This document shows, in pieces, positions 10,401 to 19,926 of a stretch of DNA of 64,000 nucleotides. The notes under the pieces were generated by a model that had not been told where the DNA came from, made no database searches, and saw nothing but the letters and a program-made list of their open reading frames with translations. This DNA is from Mycobacterium florentinum (GTDB lineage: Bacteria; Actinomycetota; Actinomycetes; Mycobacteriales; Mycobacteriaceae): assembly GCF_010730355.1 (NCBI RefSeq), contig NZ_AP022576.1:1364001-1428000 (forward strand). The letters are read 5' to 3'. Both the position numbers and the translations under genes were made by a program. Numbering within the stretch: the first letter of the stretch is position 1; every line of letters begins with the position of its first letter.

Positions 10401-11012
10401 GTGGGAACAGTGCTGGTAGTGCTGGCCGCGGTGCTGTTCATCGCGTCCATCGTGGTGCTCGTCATCGCGTCGCGGCGGCCCAAGGCTCGGGCTGCGCCGC
10501 GCGGGCGCCGCGACCCCCTGTCGTTCGACGCGATGCCGCAATTCGGGCCCCGCCAGCTGGGTCCGGGCGCCATCGTCAGCTATGGCGGCATCGACTACGT
10601 GGTCCGCGGGTCGCTGACGTTCCGCGAGGGACCGTTCGTGTGGTGGGAGCACCTGCTGGAGGGCGGCGACCTGCCGACGTGGTTCGCGGTCGAAGAGGAC
10701 GACGGGCGCCTCGAGCTCGTCATGTGGGTCACCCGCAAGGACATCACGTTGCAACCCGGTGACCAGTATCTGGTCGACGGGATGGCGTTTCACGAGACGG
10801 AACGCGGCCGGGCCTCGTACACGACCGAGGGCACGACGGGCCTGCCGGCCGGCGGCGAGATGGAGTTCGTCGACTGCGCCAACGCCGACCAGAGCGTGCT
10901 GCTCTCCTTCGAGCGCTGGGCGCCCGGCACGCCCTGGGAGATCTCGACGGGCAAGCCGGTGTCGCCGGGCGAGCTCACCGTCTACCCGGCGCCCGCGCCG
11001 GGTACCGCGTAG
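10401..11012 (+). CDS. DUF4178 membrane-anchored protein (Rv2597-like)
   Basis: A 203-residue protein with one N-terminal membrane helix (VLVVLAAVLFIASIVVLVIA) and a basic stop-transfer segment, followed by a soluble DUF4178 domain (GAIVSYGGIDYVVRGSLTF; WWEHLLEGG; LPTWFAVEEDDGRLELVMW). DUF4178 has no proven biochemical role. The start is a GTG with GGGAGG 7 nt upstream. It opens a tight five-gene operon (DUF4178, DUF2617, DUF4247, DUF350, aminopropyltransferase), the same order as Rv2597-Rv2601, which points to a shared membrane-associated pathway. Confidence 0.88.
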   Translation: MGTVLVVLAAVLFIASIVVLVIASRRPKARAAPRGRRDPLSFDAMPQFGPRQLGPGAIVSYGGIDYVVRGSLTFREGPFVWWEHLLEGGDLPTWFAVEEDDGRLELVMWVTRKDITLQPGDQYLVDGMAFHETERGRASYTTEGTTGLPAGGEMEFVDCANADQSVLLSFERWAPGTPWEISTGKPVSPGELTVYPAPAPGTA

Positions 11013-11021
11013 GTCCGCGCG

Positions 11022-11534
11022 GTGCCGCTCTATCAGCTCGCCGTAGCTCCGGCCGACGTGTCCGGGAGCAGGCTGCGGCTCGCACTCAACGCGCCCGCAC
11101 CGCCGCTGCTGGCCAGCCATTCGCTGCGGCATCCCGATGGCGGCGCGCTGCGGCTCGGGGTGCTCGGCGCCTCCCACCTCGTCACGATCGAGCACGCCGC
11201 CAGCACCTTCTCCGAGCAGGTGTCCTGCACCGCCGACAGCGAGACCGGCAAGCTGCCCGAGCACGCCGAGGCCTCCGGGTACTCGCTGGAATCGGCCACC
11301 GCCATGCACGACGAAGCGACGTTTCGCCGGCTGGCGCGCGAGCTGCGCGAGCGGTGCCGAGCCGAAACCTGTTGGCTCGGCGGAACATTCCCCGGCGATG
11401 ACGCCGCACTGACCGTGCTGGCCGCCGAACCCGACGGCCCGGGCTGGCGCTGGCAGACGTGGCACCTGTACCCGCACAACCCTCTTGGTTCCGGCGGTGA
11501 AGTGGTCCAGACCGCGAGCCGGTGGCGACCGTGA
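11022..11534 (+). CDS. DUF2617 family protein (Rv2598-like)
   Basis: A soluble protein of 170 residues with no signal or membrane segment. It matches the DUF2617 family by its position and by the pattern [20 protein letters not shown] and [15 protein letters not shown]. No function is established. The GTG start lies 9 nt after the stop of the DUF4178 gene, and its own stop is overlapped by the next GTG start, so translational coupling is expected. It has three cysteines but no obvious catalytic motif. Confidence 0.8.
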   Translation: MPLYQLAVAPADVSGSRLRLALNAPAPPLLASHSLRHPDGGALRLGVLGASHLVTIEHAASTFSEQVSCTADSETGKLPEHAEASGYSLESATAMHDEATFRRLARELRERCRAETCWLGGTFPGDDAALTVLAAEPDGPGWRWQTWHLYPHNPLGSGGEVVQTASRWRP

Positions 11535-11962
11535 GCCGCAAACACCTGTTCTGGCTGGCCGGTGGGCTCGCCCTGGCGTCGGTGGTGTCGCTGATCATCG
11601 GAATCATATTGCTGCAGAAGGATATTGGGAAGTACATCGCGAGCAACTATCGAGAGTACGCTCGCGACGTCAACGGGACGCGCTACCTGTGCAGCGGATC
11701 GCCCGATCAGGTGGCCGACACGCTCGCGGACTATCAGGAACCCGAGGCCCGCGCCGACAACGACAACAACGACTACCTGCGCTACAGCGACAACATCGTG
11801 ACCGTCGGCCCGGATGGCAACCACCCGTGCAGCATTCGCGTCGAAAGCCTCGGCGCCGGATACAGCCACGGCTCCTATGTCTTCCTCGGCCCCGGGTTCA
11901 GTCCCGGATCCCCGTCGAGCGGTTCCGGCGGCAGTCCCGGCGGCCCGGGTGGAACCAAATAG
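11531..11962 (+). CDS. DUF4247 membrane protein (Rv2599-like)
   Basis: A 143-residue protein with one N-terminal transmembrane helix ([22 protein letters not shown]), so most of the chain should lie outside the membrane. Two cysteines ([14 protein letters not shown] and [11 protein letters not shown]) could form a disulfide there. The C-terminal tail is a Gly/Ser/Pro-rich low-complexity stretch after [11 protein letters not shown] at 11531 overlaps the previous stop as GTGA; another GTG at 11522 is possible. Function is unknown, but it is always found with DUF350 and the SpeE-like enzyme in this operon type. Confidence 0.8.
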   Translation: MSRKHLFWLAGGLALASVVSLIIGIILLQKDIGKYIASNYREYARDVNGTRYLCSGSPDQVADTLADYQEPEARADNDNNDYLRYSDNIVTVGPDGNHPCSIRVESLGAGYSHGSYVFLGPGFSPGSPSSGSGGSPGGPGGTK

Positions 11963-11976
11963 CAAAGGAGACAACC

Positions 11977-12432
11977 GTGTACCTCGCCTTCGATATCGGA
12001 AACGTGGATCTCGACCCCGTGCTGAAGGGCGTCGTCGCGACGCTGTTGTACTTCGTCGTCGGGATGGCCGTCCTGCTCGTCGGCTTCTACATGGTCGACG
12101 TGCTGACCCCGGGCAAGCTGCGCCAGCTGGTGTTCGTAGATCGCCGCCCCAACGCCGTCGTGGTCGCCAGTGCGATGTACATCTCGCTGACCACCGTGAT
12201 CGTCAGCGCCATCGTGAACAGCTACAGTCAATTGGCTCAGGGACTCGTCGGCGTCGCGGTGTACGGGTTGATGGGCGTGATCCTGTTGGGAATCGCGCTG
12301 CTGACCCTGCATCTGGTGATCCCGGGCAGTTTCCACGAGCACATCGACGAGCCCGAGCTGCATCCCGGCTCGTTCGCGGTGGCGCTGATGCTGTTGGCGG
12401 TCGGAGGAGTAACGGCCGCCGCGGTCTCATGA
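11977..12432 (+). CDS. DUF350 (YjfL-type) membrane protein (Rv2600-like)
   Basis: A 151-residue protein with four transmembrane segments ([82 protein letters not shown]). DUF350 proteins commonly accompany polyamine- or glutathionylspermidine-synthase-like enzymes in many bacteria, but their role is not proven. The GTG start at 11977 has AAAGGAG 6 nt upstream. Its stop overlaps the ATG of the next gene (ATGA). Confidence 0.85.
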   Translation: MYLAFDIGNVDLDPVLKGVVATLLYFVVGMAVLLVGFYMVDVLTPGKLRQLVFVDRRPNAVVVASAMYISLTTVIVSAIVNSYSQLAQGLVGVAVYGLMGVILLGIALLTLHLVIPGSFHEHIDEPELHPGSFAVALMLLAVGGVTAAAVS

Positions 12433-14009
12433 CCGCCACGCAGGAAGCCGCGCGACCGGCGGCGCCGTCGATACGCTGGCGGGCGCTGTTGCTCGCCGCC
12501 GTGGCGGCCTGCGCGGCCTGCGGCATCATCTACGAATTGGCGCTGCTGACGCTGTCGGCCAGCCTGAACGGCGGCGGCATCGTCGCCACCTCGCTGATCG
12601 TCGCGGGCTACATCGCGGCGCTGGGCGTGGGCGCACTGCTGGTCAAACCGCTGCTGCGGCATGCGGGCATCGTCTTCGTCGCGGTCGAGGCGCTGCTGGG
12701 CATCATCGGTGGGCTGTCGGCCGCGGCGCTGTACGCGGTGTTCGCGTTCCTGGACGGCGCGATCGGGTCGACGTGGGTGCTGGCGCTGAGCACCGCGCTG
12801 ATCGGCGGCCTGGTCGGCGCCGAGGTGCCGCTGCTGATGACGCTGCTGCAGCGTGGGCGCACCGCCGGCGCCACCGATTCCGGCCGCACGCTGGCCAATC
12901 TCAATGCGGCCGACTATCTGGGGGCGCTGGTCGGCGGGCTGGTCTGGCCATTCGCGCTGCTGCCGCATCTCGGGATGATCCGCGGCGCGGCGGCCACCGG
13001 CGTCATCAACCTCGTCGCGGCGGCCATCGTGGCGATGTTCCTGCTGCGGCGGGTGATCTCCACCGCGCAGCTGGCCACGGCGCTGTGCGCCCTGACCGCC
13101 GCCCTCGGGCTGCTGATCGTGCTGCTGGTGCACGCGCACGACATCGAAACGACAAGCCGCCAAAGGCTTTACGCCGACCCGATCGTCGCCTACCGGCACA
13201 CCGCCTACCAGGAGATCGTGGTCACCCGCCGCGGCAACGACACCCGGCTGTATCTGGACGGCGGTTTGCAGTTCTCCACCCGCGACGAATACCGCTACAC
13301 CGAGAGCCTCGTCTATCCCACACTCGGCAGGGGCGCACACTCGGTGCTGGTGCTGGGTGGCGGCGACGGGCTGGCCGCACGAGAGCTGTTGCGCCAGCAC
13401 GGAATCGACAAGATCGTGCAGGTGGAGCTCGATCCCGCGGTGATCGAGATCGCCCGCACCACCCTGCGTGAGGCCAATGCCGGTGCGCTGGACAATCCGC
13501 GGGTTTGCGTCGTGATCGACGACGCGATGCGCTGGCTTCGGGCCGCCCACCCGGAGCTGCGACCGCGCGATGGCTTCGACGCGGTCATCGTCGACCTGCC
13601 CGACCCGGACACCCCGGTGCTGGGCCGGCTGTATTCAACCGAGTTCTATGCCCTTGTCGCGCATGCACTTTCACCCAACGGGCTGGTCGTGGTCCAGGCC
13701 GGCAGCCCGTTTTCCACACCGACCGCCTTCTGGCGCACGGTGTCTTCCATGCGTTCGGCGGGGTATGCGGTCACGCCCTACCACGTGCATGTGCCGACGT
13801 TCGGTGACTGGGGTTTCGCGTTGGCGCGCCCCGGTGACGCGGCGCCGATTCCCACCATGCCCGCCGACGCGCCGTCGCTGCGCTACCTCAATCCGCAAGT
13901 GCTCCAAGCCGCCACGGTGTTCTCCGACGACATCGCGCCGCGCCCGCTCGAACCGTCAACGCTGGACAACCCGCGCATCGTCGAGGACATGCGCCACGGC
14001 TACGACTAG
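12429..14009 (+). CDS. speE: Membrane-fused aminopropyltransferase (spermidine synthase-like, Rv2601)
   Basis: A 526-residue fusion of seven or so N-terminal transmembrane segments (residues about 15-240) to a C-terminal aminopropyltransferase domain. The latter carries the S-adenosyl binding loop [15 protein letters not shown], the acidic [12 protein letters not shown] motif and [19 protein letters not shown], where soluble spermidine synthases usually have D-S-x-D-P. The family would transfer an aminopropyl group from decarboxylated SAM to an amine at the membrane. No SAM decarboxylase gene lies in the operon, so the donor and acceptor remain open. It is the last gene of the operon and overlaps the convergent yebC by 4 bp. 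Confidence 0.85.
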   Translation: MTATQEAARPAAPSIRWRALLLAAVAACAACGIIYELALLTLSASLNGGGIVATSLIVAGYIAALGVGALLVKPLLRHAGIVFVAVEALLGIIGGLSAAALYAVFAFLDGAIGSTWVLALSTALIGGLVGAEVPLLMTLLQRGRTAGATDSGRTLANLNAADYLGALVGGLVWPFALLPHLGMIRGAAATGVINLVAAAIVAMFLLRRVISTAQLATALCALTAALGLLIVLLVHAHDIETTSRQRLYADPIVAYRHTAYQEIVVTRRGNDTRLYLDGGLQFSTRDEYRYTESLVYPTLGRGAHSVLVLGGGDGLAARELLRQHGIDKIVQVELDPAVIEIARTTLREANAGALDNPRVCVVIDDAMRWLRAAHPELRPRDGFDAVIVDLPDPDTPVLGRLYSTEFYALVAHALSPNGLVVVQAGSPFSTPTAFWRTVSSMRSAGYAVTPYHVHVPTFGDWGFALARPGDAAPIPTMPADAPSLRYLNPQVLQAATVFSDDIAPRPLEPSTLDNPRIVEDMRHGYD

Positions 14010-14761
14010 TCCTCGTCGAGAGCGGCCAGCACCTCGTCCGACAGGTCGACGTTGGTCCAGACGTTCTGCACGTCGTCGCTCTCTTCGAGCGCATCGACCA
14101 GCTTGAACACCCTACGGGCGCCGTCGACGTCGACGGGCACGCTCACGGACGGCTGGAAGCTGGCCTCGGCCGAGTCGTAGTCGATGCCGGCCTCCTGCAG
14201 CGCGGTGCGCACCGCGACCAGATCGGTCGGCTCGGAGATCACCTCGAAGCTCTCGCCGAGATCGTTGACGTCCTCGGCGCCGGCGTCGAGCACGGCGGTC
14301 AGCACGTCGTCCTCGCTCAGGCCGTTCTTCTCCAGCGTGACCACACCCTTGCGGGTGAACAGGTAGGACACCGACCCGGGATCGGCCATGTTGCCGCCGT
14401 TGCGGGTAACCGCCACCCGGACCTCCCCGGCCGCGCGGTTGCGGTTGTCGGTCAGGCACTCGATCAGCACCGCGACGCCGTTGGGGCCGTAGCCCTCGTA
14501 CATGATCGTCTGGTAATCGGCGCCACCGGCTTCCTCACCGGCACCGCGCTTGCGGGCGCGCTCGATGTTGTCGTTGGGCACCGAGGTCTTCTTCGCCTTC
14601 TGAATGGCGTCATACAGCGTCGGATTGCCCGCCGGGTCACCACCGCCGGTTCGGGCGGCGACCTCGATGTTCTTGATCAGCCGGGCGAACTCCTTGCCGC
14701 GGCGCGCGTCCTTGACGGCCTTTTGGTGCTTCGTGGTCGCCCACTTGGAATGGCCGCTCAT
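14006..14761 (-). CDS. YebC/PmpR family regulator or translation factor
   Basis: A 251-residue protein with the YebC start [20 protein letters not shown] and the conserved [14 protein letters not shown] and [19 protein letters not shown] blocks. Family members have been described both as DNA-binding regulators and as factors relieving ribosome stalling on proline-rich stretches. Length is normal. It corresponds to Rv2603c. The 282 bp upstream to pdxT contain several hairpin-forming repeats. It may be transcribed alone or by read-through from pdxS-tesB-pdxT. Confidence 0.93.
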   Translation of the reverse strand: MSGHSKWATTKHQKAVKDARRGKEFARLIKNIEVAARTGGGDPAGNPTLYDAIQKAKKTSVPNDNIERARKRGAGEEAGGADYQTIMYEGYGPNGVAVLIECLTDNRNRAAGEVRVAVTRNGGNMADPGSVSYLFTRKGVVTLEKNGLSEDDVLTAVLDAGAEDVNDLGESFEVISEPTDLVAVRTALQEAGIDYDSAEASFQPSVSVPVDVDGARRVFKLVDALEESDDVQNVWTNVDLSDEVLAALDED

Positions 14762-14890
14762 TGTCTGCCTACCTCGCTGTTCCTCTTGTTTCTTGGCCAG
14801 ACGAGTCTACGTGGACGTTCGGGCCGGGTTGCCCGGCCACTCCCCATCCGGATCAGAATCCCCGCACGTCACAAGAACGCAGGGCGGTGC

Positions 14891-14915
14891 CGCTTCGGAG
14901 AAGCGATATCGCTTC
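14891..14915. promoter_or_regulatory. Alternating hairpin arms in the pdxT-yebC intergenic region
   Basis: CGCTTC (14891-14896) can pair with GAAGCG (14900-14905), and the same GAAGCG also forms the left half of the perfect 16-bp palindrome GAAGCGATATCGCTTC (14900-14915). Two mutually exclusive structures or a dimeric protein site are possible. It lies about 130 bp upstream of yebC. Confidence 0.55.
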
Positions 14916-14935
14916 GCATCACCGCATCCGCTGTC

Positions 14936-14998
14936 TCGAGTGCGCGTTGACGGCTTCGAGTGTGCGGTGAGGGCGGGAATTCCGGGAAATTACCGCCC
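14936..14998. repeat. Imperfect 20-bp tandem repeat followed by a GC hairpin
   Basis: TCGAGTGCGCGTTGACGGCT (14936-14955) and TCGAGTGTGCGGTGAGGGCG (14956-14975) agree at 16 of 20 positions. The second runs into a hairpin with GGGCGG (14971-14976) pairing CCGCCC (14993-14998). The hairpin begins about 45 nt beyond the pdxT stop in its direction of transcription and could be its terminator. The remainder of 14762-15043 shows nothing coding. Confidence 0.5.
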
Positions 14999-15043
14999 AG
15001 GACGCGCATTCAACTGCTTCAACGCCGCGGACGAGACCACGCG

Positions 15044-15640
15044 CTAGCTGCGGCCAGTAACGATGTCGACGAACAGCTGATGGATGCGCCGGTCCCCCGT
15101 CATCTCCGGGTGAAACGCCGTCGCCAGCTTCGGCCCCTGCCGAACCGCGACCACGTGTCCCGCCGCCCTGGCCAGCACCTGCACGCCGTCGCCGACTCGC
15201 TCGACCCACGGCGCCCGGATGAACACCGCCCGCACCGGGCTCTGTAATCCCGCGAACTCGACGTCGCCCTCGAACGAATCGACCTGACGTCCAAAAGCGT
15301 TGCGCCGCACAGTCATATCGATCGCACCCAACGGGAGCGCCTGGCGGCCGTTGGCGCCGGCATCGAGGATCTCGCTGGCCAGCATGATCATTCCGGCGCA
15401 TGCGCCGTAGGCAGGCAGCCCGTCGGCAAGCCGCGCCCGCAACGGCTCGAGCAGGTCCAAATCGAGCAGCAGGTGGCTCATCGTGGTGGATTCCCCGCCC
15501 GGGATGACCAGCCCGTCGATCGACTCGATCTCGCTGCGGCGGCGCACCGGCATCGACTCGGCTCCGGCGTCGCGCAGCGCCGCCAGATGCTCCCGGGTGT
15601 CGCCTTGCAGCGCCAGCACGCCGATCCTCGGGCGGCTCAC
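15044..15640 (-). CDS. pdxT: Pyridoxal 5'-phosphate synthase glutaminase subunit PdxT
   Basis: The glutaminase of the DXP-independent vitamin B6 pathway, which supplies ammonia to PdxS. The 198 residues show GGESTT, the nucleophile in [10 protein letters not shown] and the His/Glu pair in HPEMTGD, all expected for a class I glutaminase. The GTG at 15640 overlaps the tesB stop (GTGA), which fixes the start. The longer upstream frame is a shadow. It forms the end of a pdxS-tesB-pdxT operon equivalent to Rv2606c-Rv2604c. Confidence 0.96.
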   Translation of the reverse strand: MSRPRIGVLALQGDTREHLAALRDAGAESMPVRRRSEIESIDGLVIPGGESTTMSHLLLDLDLLEPLRARLADGLPAYGACAGMIMLASEILDAGANGRQALPLGAIDMTVRRNAFGRQVDSFEGDVEFAGLQSPVRAVFIRAPWVERVGDGVQVLARAAGHVVAVRQGPKLATAFHPEMTGDRRIHQLFVDIVTGRS

Positions 15641-16473
15641 GACTGGTATCCGCGTTTGAAGCGGGTCAGCCCCTCCTGCATGACCGCCGCGACCATCTCG
15701 CCGGACTGGGTGAAGATCTTGCCCTGACACAGCGAGCGACCGCCGCTGGCCGACGGCGAGGACTGGTCGTAGAGCAGCCACTCGTCGGCCCGGAACGCGC
15801 GCATGAACCACATCGCGTGGTCCAGCGAGGCCACCTGCAGATGCTCGCGCACGTCGAGGTGGGTGACCTGCGCCGACCCCAGCAACGTGAGGTCGCTCAT
15901 GTAGGCCAGCGCGCAGATGTGCAGCACCGGGTCGTCGGGCAGCGGGTCACGGTGCCGGAACCACACCTGTTGCTGAGATGCCTTGCCGGGCAACAACTCC
16001 AAGCGATCACGCGGCACGATGCAGACGTCCCACTCCTCGAACTGCTTGAACCCGGCATCGTCGAAAACCTTGATCGAGTCCAGCCCGGGCAGGCCGTCGG
16101 GCGGTGGCGCGGCCGGCATCGGGTCCTGGTGGTGGATGCCTTCCTGATCGGTCTGGAAGGACGCGCCCATGTTGAAAATGATCTCGCCGTGCTGGATCGC
16201 GTTGACCCGCCGGGTGGCGAACGAGCCGCCGTCGCGGGTGCGCTCGACGAGGAAAACCGTGGGCTCTCTTGGGTCTCCGGGCCGCAGGAAGTAGCCGTGC
16301 AGCGAGTGCACCTGGTAGCGCGGGTCGACGGTGCGCACCGCCGAGACCAGGGACTGCCCGGCGACGTGGCCCCCGAAGGTGCGCTGCAGAAATCCCGATT
16401 CCGGGCTGAAGACGCTGCCCCGGTAGATGTTGACCTCGAGCTGCTCGAGATCAAGGATCTCTTCGATCGCCAC
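15637..16473 (-). CDS. tesB2: Acyl-CoA thioesterase II (TesB family)
   Basis: A 278-residue double-hotdog thioesterase that hydrolyses acyl-CoA to free acid and CoA. Family marks are [19 protein letters not shown] near residue 30, the [13 protein letters not shown] block, [10 protein letters not shown] (catalytic Asp) and [16 protein letters not shown] with the Gln/Thr-type residues of the C-terminal hotdog. It starts with GTG 9 bp after pdxS and overlaps pdxT. Why a thioesterase sits between the two PLP-synthase subunits is not known, but the arrangement is conserved in mycobacteria. Confidence 0.93.
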   Translation of the reverse strand: MAIEEILDLEQLEVNIYRGSVFSPESGFLQRTFGGHVAGQSLVSAVRTVDPRYQVHSLHGYFLRPGDPREPTVFLVERTRDGGSFATRRVNAIQHGEIIFNMGASFQTDQEGIHHQDPMPAAPPPDGLPGLDSIKVFDDAGFKQFEEWDVCIVPRDRLELLPGKASQQQVWFRHRDPLPDDPVLHICALAYMSDLTLLGSAQVTHLDVREHLQVASLDHAMWFMRAFRADEWLLYDQSSPSASGGRSLCQGKIFTQSGEMVAAVMQEGLTRFKRGYQS

Positions 16474-16482
16474 AGATCGTTC

Positions 16483-17415
16483 TTACCAGCCGCGTTCGGC
16501 CAGGCGATGCGGCTGGGCGATCTCCTCGACGTTGATACCCACCATCGCCTCGCCCAGGCCGCGCGAAACCTTGGCCAGCACATCCGGATCGTCGAAGAAC
16601 GTGGTGGCCTTGACGATCGCGGCGGCGCGCTGCGCGGGATCGCCGGACTTGAAGATGCCCGACCCGACGAATACGCCCTCGGCACCGAGCTGCATCATCA
16701 TCGCCGCGTCGGCCGGGGTGGCGATGCCGCCGGCGGTGAACAGCGTGACCGGCAACTTGCCCGCCCGGGCCACCTCGACGACGAGATCGTAGGGCGCTTG
16801 CAATTCCTTTGCCGCAACGAACAATTCGTCCTCAGACAAGGATGTCAGGCGACGGATCTCGCCGCCGATGGCGCGCATGTGCGTGGTCGCGTTGGACACG
16901 TCACCGGTGCCGGCCTCGCCCTTGGAGCGGATCATCGCCGCGCCCTCGTTGATACGCCGCAGTGCCTCACCGAGATTGGTTGCGCCGCACACGAACGGCA
17001 CGGTGAACTTCCACTTGTCGATGTGGTGGGTGTAGTCGGCGGGGGTGAGCACCTCGGATTCGTCGACGTAATCCACGCCGAGGCTCTGCAGAATCTGCGC
17101 CTCGACGAAATGCCCGATGCGCGCCTTGGCCATCACCGGGATGGTCACCGCGGAGATGATGCCCTCGATCATGTCGGGGTCGCTCATTCGCGACACCCCG
17201 CCCTGGGCGCGGATGTCGGCGGGTACTCGCTCCAGCGCCATCACCGCGACGGCGCCGGCGCCCTCCGCGATGCGGGCCTGCTCCGGGGTGACGACGTCCA
17301 TGATCACGCCGCCCTTGAGCATTTCGGCCATGCCGCGCTTGACGCGCGCCGTTCCCGTCACTGGCTGGCTCGACTGTGCGCCGCTGTCCACTAGCCCCTT
17401 CTCTCCTCGAACCAT
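16483..17415 (-). CDS. pdxS: Pyridoxal 5'-phosphate synthase lyase subunit PdxS
   Basis: PdxS builds PLP from ribose 5-phosphate, glyceraldehyde 3-phosphate and ammonia. The (beta/alpha)8 chain of 310 residues shows [41 protein letters not shown] (active lysine region), and [15 protein letters not shown] near the phosphate site. It heads the operon. TAGAGT lies 9 nt upstream of the ATG with GGAAG between, so a very short or absent leader is possible. In M. tuberculosis pdxH lies divergent to this gene; here a PPE gene takes that place. Confidence 0.97.
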   Translation of the reverse strand: MVRGEKGLVDSGAQSSQPVTGTARVKRGMAEMLKGGVIMDVVTPEQARIAEGAGAVAVMALERVPADIRAQGGVSRMSDPDMIEGIISAVTIPVMAKARIGHFVEAQILQSLGVDYVDESEVLTPADYTHHIDKWKFTVPFVCGATNLGEALRRINEGAAMIRSKGEAGTGDVSNATTHMRAIGGEIRRLTSLSEDELFVAAKELQAPYDLVVEVARAGKLPVTLFTAGGIATPADAAMMMQLGAEGVFVGSGIFKSGDPAQRAAAIVKATTFFDDPDVLAKVSRGLGEAMVGINVEEIAQPHRLAERGW

Positions 17416-17625
17416 CGCGCTTCCACTCTAGTGGTGAGTGACGACCGAGTTTTCCCGCCGTTTCGGATCGACATTCGACATCTGTACAGCAGGTGGGTGC
17501 GGCGACAGCCACATTGTGCTACATATTGCGACAGCCATTTGCGCACACTGTTGCTGCTGGTGCGAATCACGGGGTGGCACCCCTGGTCACACCGCTGTGG
17601 CGGTTGGCCGAGAAGAGGTTCGGAG
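17416..17625. promoter_or_regulatory. Divergent pdxS/PPE intergenic region
   Basis: The 210 bp have no gene. GCGACAGCCA occurs twice, at 17502-17511 and 17528-17537, in direct orientation with a 26-bp period, which could be paired regulator sites for the PPE-PE operon. The pdxS -10-like TAGAGT is at 17425-17430 on the minus strand. Confidence 0.4.
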
Positions 17626-18705
17626 ATGTTGCCGGATTTCGTGCTATTGCCGCCGGAGATCAATTCCGCGCGCATGTATGCCGGACCGCGCTCGGGGACG
17701 ATGTGGGCAGCGGCGGCCGCCTGGGACGCGTTGGCCGCACAGCTGGCGTCGTCGGCAAGTGCCTTCGCGTCGACGGTGTCGACGCTGACCGGCGGAGCGT
17801 GGCAGGGCCCGGCGTCGATGCTGATGGCAACCGCGGCAACTCCCTATGTGCAGTGGTTGACCGCGACCTCGGCAAAGGCAGAGCTGGTGGCCAACCAGGC
17901 CCGCTTGTCGGCGGGCGCGTTCGAGGCGGCGTTTACCGCCACGGTGCCCCCCGAAGTCGTGGTGGCCAACCGCACCCTGCTGATGACGCTGATCGCAACG
18001 AACATCTTGGGTCAAAACACCGCGGCCATCGCGGCGACCGAGGCCGAGTACGCGGAAATGTGGGCCCAGGATGTGGCGGCCATGACGGGCTATGACGCCG
18101 CCACCACCGCGGCAGAGGCCGGATGGACACCGTTCAGCAACCCGCCCCTGACGCTGTTTGGCATGCCCGCCACCCCTACCTACCCCTCGCTCCTTGACCA
18201 GCTGATCAACTCACTGGTCCAGTCGGTGACTCAGCAGCTGATGAATCCGATGTCGCAATTGCAGATGCTCTCGACGCCCGCCCAGTTCGCGATGGAACCG
18301 ATGCAAATGGCGATGGGCCAGCTCATGTCCGGCGCGAATCCGTTGCTGAGCGGGGCAGGCAGCCTCCCGGCGATCGATCCGGTGCTGGCGACCGCGTCGA
18401 GTCCCGCGGTGGGCGCACCGGGCGCGGCGCAGCTCACGGGCGGCATGGTCACCGCGGGTGTGGGCCGGGCCGCCCCGATCGGGGCGCTGTCGGTGCCGGC
18501 GACCTGGGCCGGCACCGCGCAGGCGGCGGCCCCGCCTCCCGCGGTCGCCGGCGTGCCCGCTGCCGCGGCCGCTCCCGTTTCGGCGACCGCAACCTCCACG
18601 CCGTACGTGCCGCCGATGAACGTGCCCGGGCGATTGACGGGTGCCGTCACTCCCGCCGTCGCCGCGGCCCCCAAGGCCGTGGCACCCCGCGCGGCAGCGG
18701 AGTAG
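17626..18705 (+). CDS. PPE family protein, SVP subfamily
   Basis: A 359-residue PPE protein exported by a type VII secretion system. The start [20 protein letters not shown] is typical, with AGAAGAGG 7 nt before the ATG; the longer frame from 17431 lacks homology. The N-terminal domain has WQGPAS near residue 60 in the helical-bundle turn. The SVP mark is [15 protein letters not shown] near residues 280-295, followed by an Ala/Pro-rich tail without repeats. It is 15 bp upstream of a PE gene, so the pair is probably co-transcribed, but the order PPE then PE is the reverse of the usual arrangement. Confidence 0.92.
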   Translation: MLPDFVLLPPEINSARMYAGPRSGTMWAAAAAWDALAAQLASSASAFASTVSTLTGGAWQGPASMLMATAATPYVQWLTATSAKAELVANQARLSAGAFEAAFTATVPPEVVVANRTLLMTLIATNILGQNTAAIAATEAEYAEMWAQDVAAMTGYDAATTAAEAGWTPFSNPPLTLFGMPATPTYPSLLDQLINSLVQSVTQQLMNPMSQLQMLSTPAQFAMEPMQMAMGQLMSGANPLLSGAGSLPAIDPVLATASSPAVGAPGAAQLTGGMVTAGVGRAAPIGALSVPATWAGTAQAAAPPPAVAGVPAAAAAPVSATATSTPYVPPMNVPGRLTGAVTPAVAAAPKAVAPRAAAE

Positions 18706-18720
18706 GCAGGCGGCGCGCCG

Positions 18721-19920
18721 ATGACCTACGTGATCGCCGACCCCGACGCGATAGGTGCGGCTGCCGACGAGTTGCAAGGGATCGGCGCGGCACTCGAAGC
18801 GACGAACACGGCCGCGGCGGCCCCGACGACGGGAGTGCTACCGCCGGCTACGGATTCGGTATCGGTGCGCACGGCCGCGTTCCTGGATGCCCAGGCCGCG
18901 CAGTATCAAGCGCTCAGCGCGCAGGCGGAACTGTTCCACAACCAGTTCGTGCAAACCCTGATCACCGCGCAGAACGCCTACGCCGAAACCGAGGTCTCCA
19001 ACGCGGCCGCCATGCAGTCGGCGTCGAGCAATCAGATTGCGCTGATCATGGGCGGTACCGGCAACCCGACACCCAGTGCCCAATATCTGCAGGAGGTCTA
19101 CCAAACCTTCGTCCTCCCGAATTACCCCGGCTATTCCGCGCAGGGTCTATACACGCCCGAGCAGTTGTGGCCGCTCACCGGCATCAACAGCCAATCCTTC
19201 GGGCAGTCGGTCCAAGAGGGCATCGCGATACTGAACAACGCGATCATGACCCATACCGCCGCAGGCGACCAACTCCTCGTCGTCGGCTATTCGCAGAGCG
19301 CCACGATCGCCACCATGGAGATGCGCTATCTCGACGCCCTGCCCGCCGTCCTGCGGCCGAACCCCAACCTGCTGAACTTCATGATGCTCGCCGATCCGAA
19401 CAATCCGGTGACCGGCGGAATCCTGACCCGCTTTATCCCGGGAGTGTTCACCGGATTTCACGTGCCGACGCCGTTCGACACCATCTACACGACCGCCATC
19501 TACGGCATCCAGTACGACCCCGTCGCCCAGTTCCCCGCGGGCATTTTCAACATCTCGGCCGACCTCAACGCCATCTTCGGCTTTCCGCTGCACACCCAAA
19601 CTCCGTTGCTGACCGCGGCGCAACTTGCCACCGCGATCCAGCAGCAGATCGGCAACACCACCTACTTCATCGTTCCCACCATGAATTTGCCGCTGCTGGA
19701 TCCGCTGCGGATGATCCCAATCTTGGGAAATCCGTTGGCCGACTTGCTCCAACCGTTCCTGCAGCCGTTAGTCGAGTTCGGCTACGCGACTGGGCTGCCC
19801 GGGCCGCTGCAGTCCATCGGCTCGCTCGCTATCGCCGGCGCAAGCCCGGCTATCTCGGTCCCGCTGGCTGTGGGCCTGCCGCCCGCGGGCGTCCTGCCCA
19901 TTCTGTCGAACGCGCTCTAG
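18721..19920 (+). CDS. PE protein with PE-PPE serine hydrolase domain
   Basis: A 399-residue protein with a PE domain at about 1-100 (MTYVIADPDAIGAAADEL; YQALSAQAELFHNQFV; secretion motif YAETE) joined to a PE-PPE alpha/beta hydrolase domain. The nucleophile elbow GYSQS is at about 189-193, and the domain continues through NLLNFMMLADPNNPVTGG and TIYTTAIYGIQYDP. Related proteins in M. tuberculosis have esterase or lipase activity and act at the cell surface. Secretion probably depends on dimerising with a PPE partner, for which the preceding gene is the natural candidate. The catalytic Asp and His cannot be fixed without alignment. Confidence 0.9.
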   Translation: MTYVIADPDAIGAAADELQGIGAALEATNTAAAAPTTGVLPPATDSVSVRTAAFLDAQAAQYQALSAQAELFHNQFVQTLITAQNAYAETEVSNAAAMQSASSNQIALIMGGTGNPTPSAQYLQEVYQTFVLPNYPGYSAQGLYTPEQLWPLTGINSQSFGQSVQEGIAILNNAIMTHTAAGDQLLVVGYSQSATIATMEMRYLDALPAVLRPNPNLLNFMMLADPNNPVTGGILTRFIPGVFTGFHVPTPFDTIYTTAIYGIQYDPVAQFPAGIFNISADLNAIFGFPLHTQTPLLTAAQLATAIQQQIGNTTYFIVPTMNLPLLDPLRMIPILGNPLADLLQPFLQPLVEFGYATGLPGPLQSIGSLAIAGASPAISVPLAVGLPPAGVLPILSNAL

Positions 19921-19926
19921 TTCACG

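Noticed and set aside
14762..15043. Riboswitch for pyridoxal phosphate upstream of yebC
   Set aside because: Hairpins exist, but no known riboswitch consensus is recognisable.
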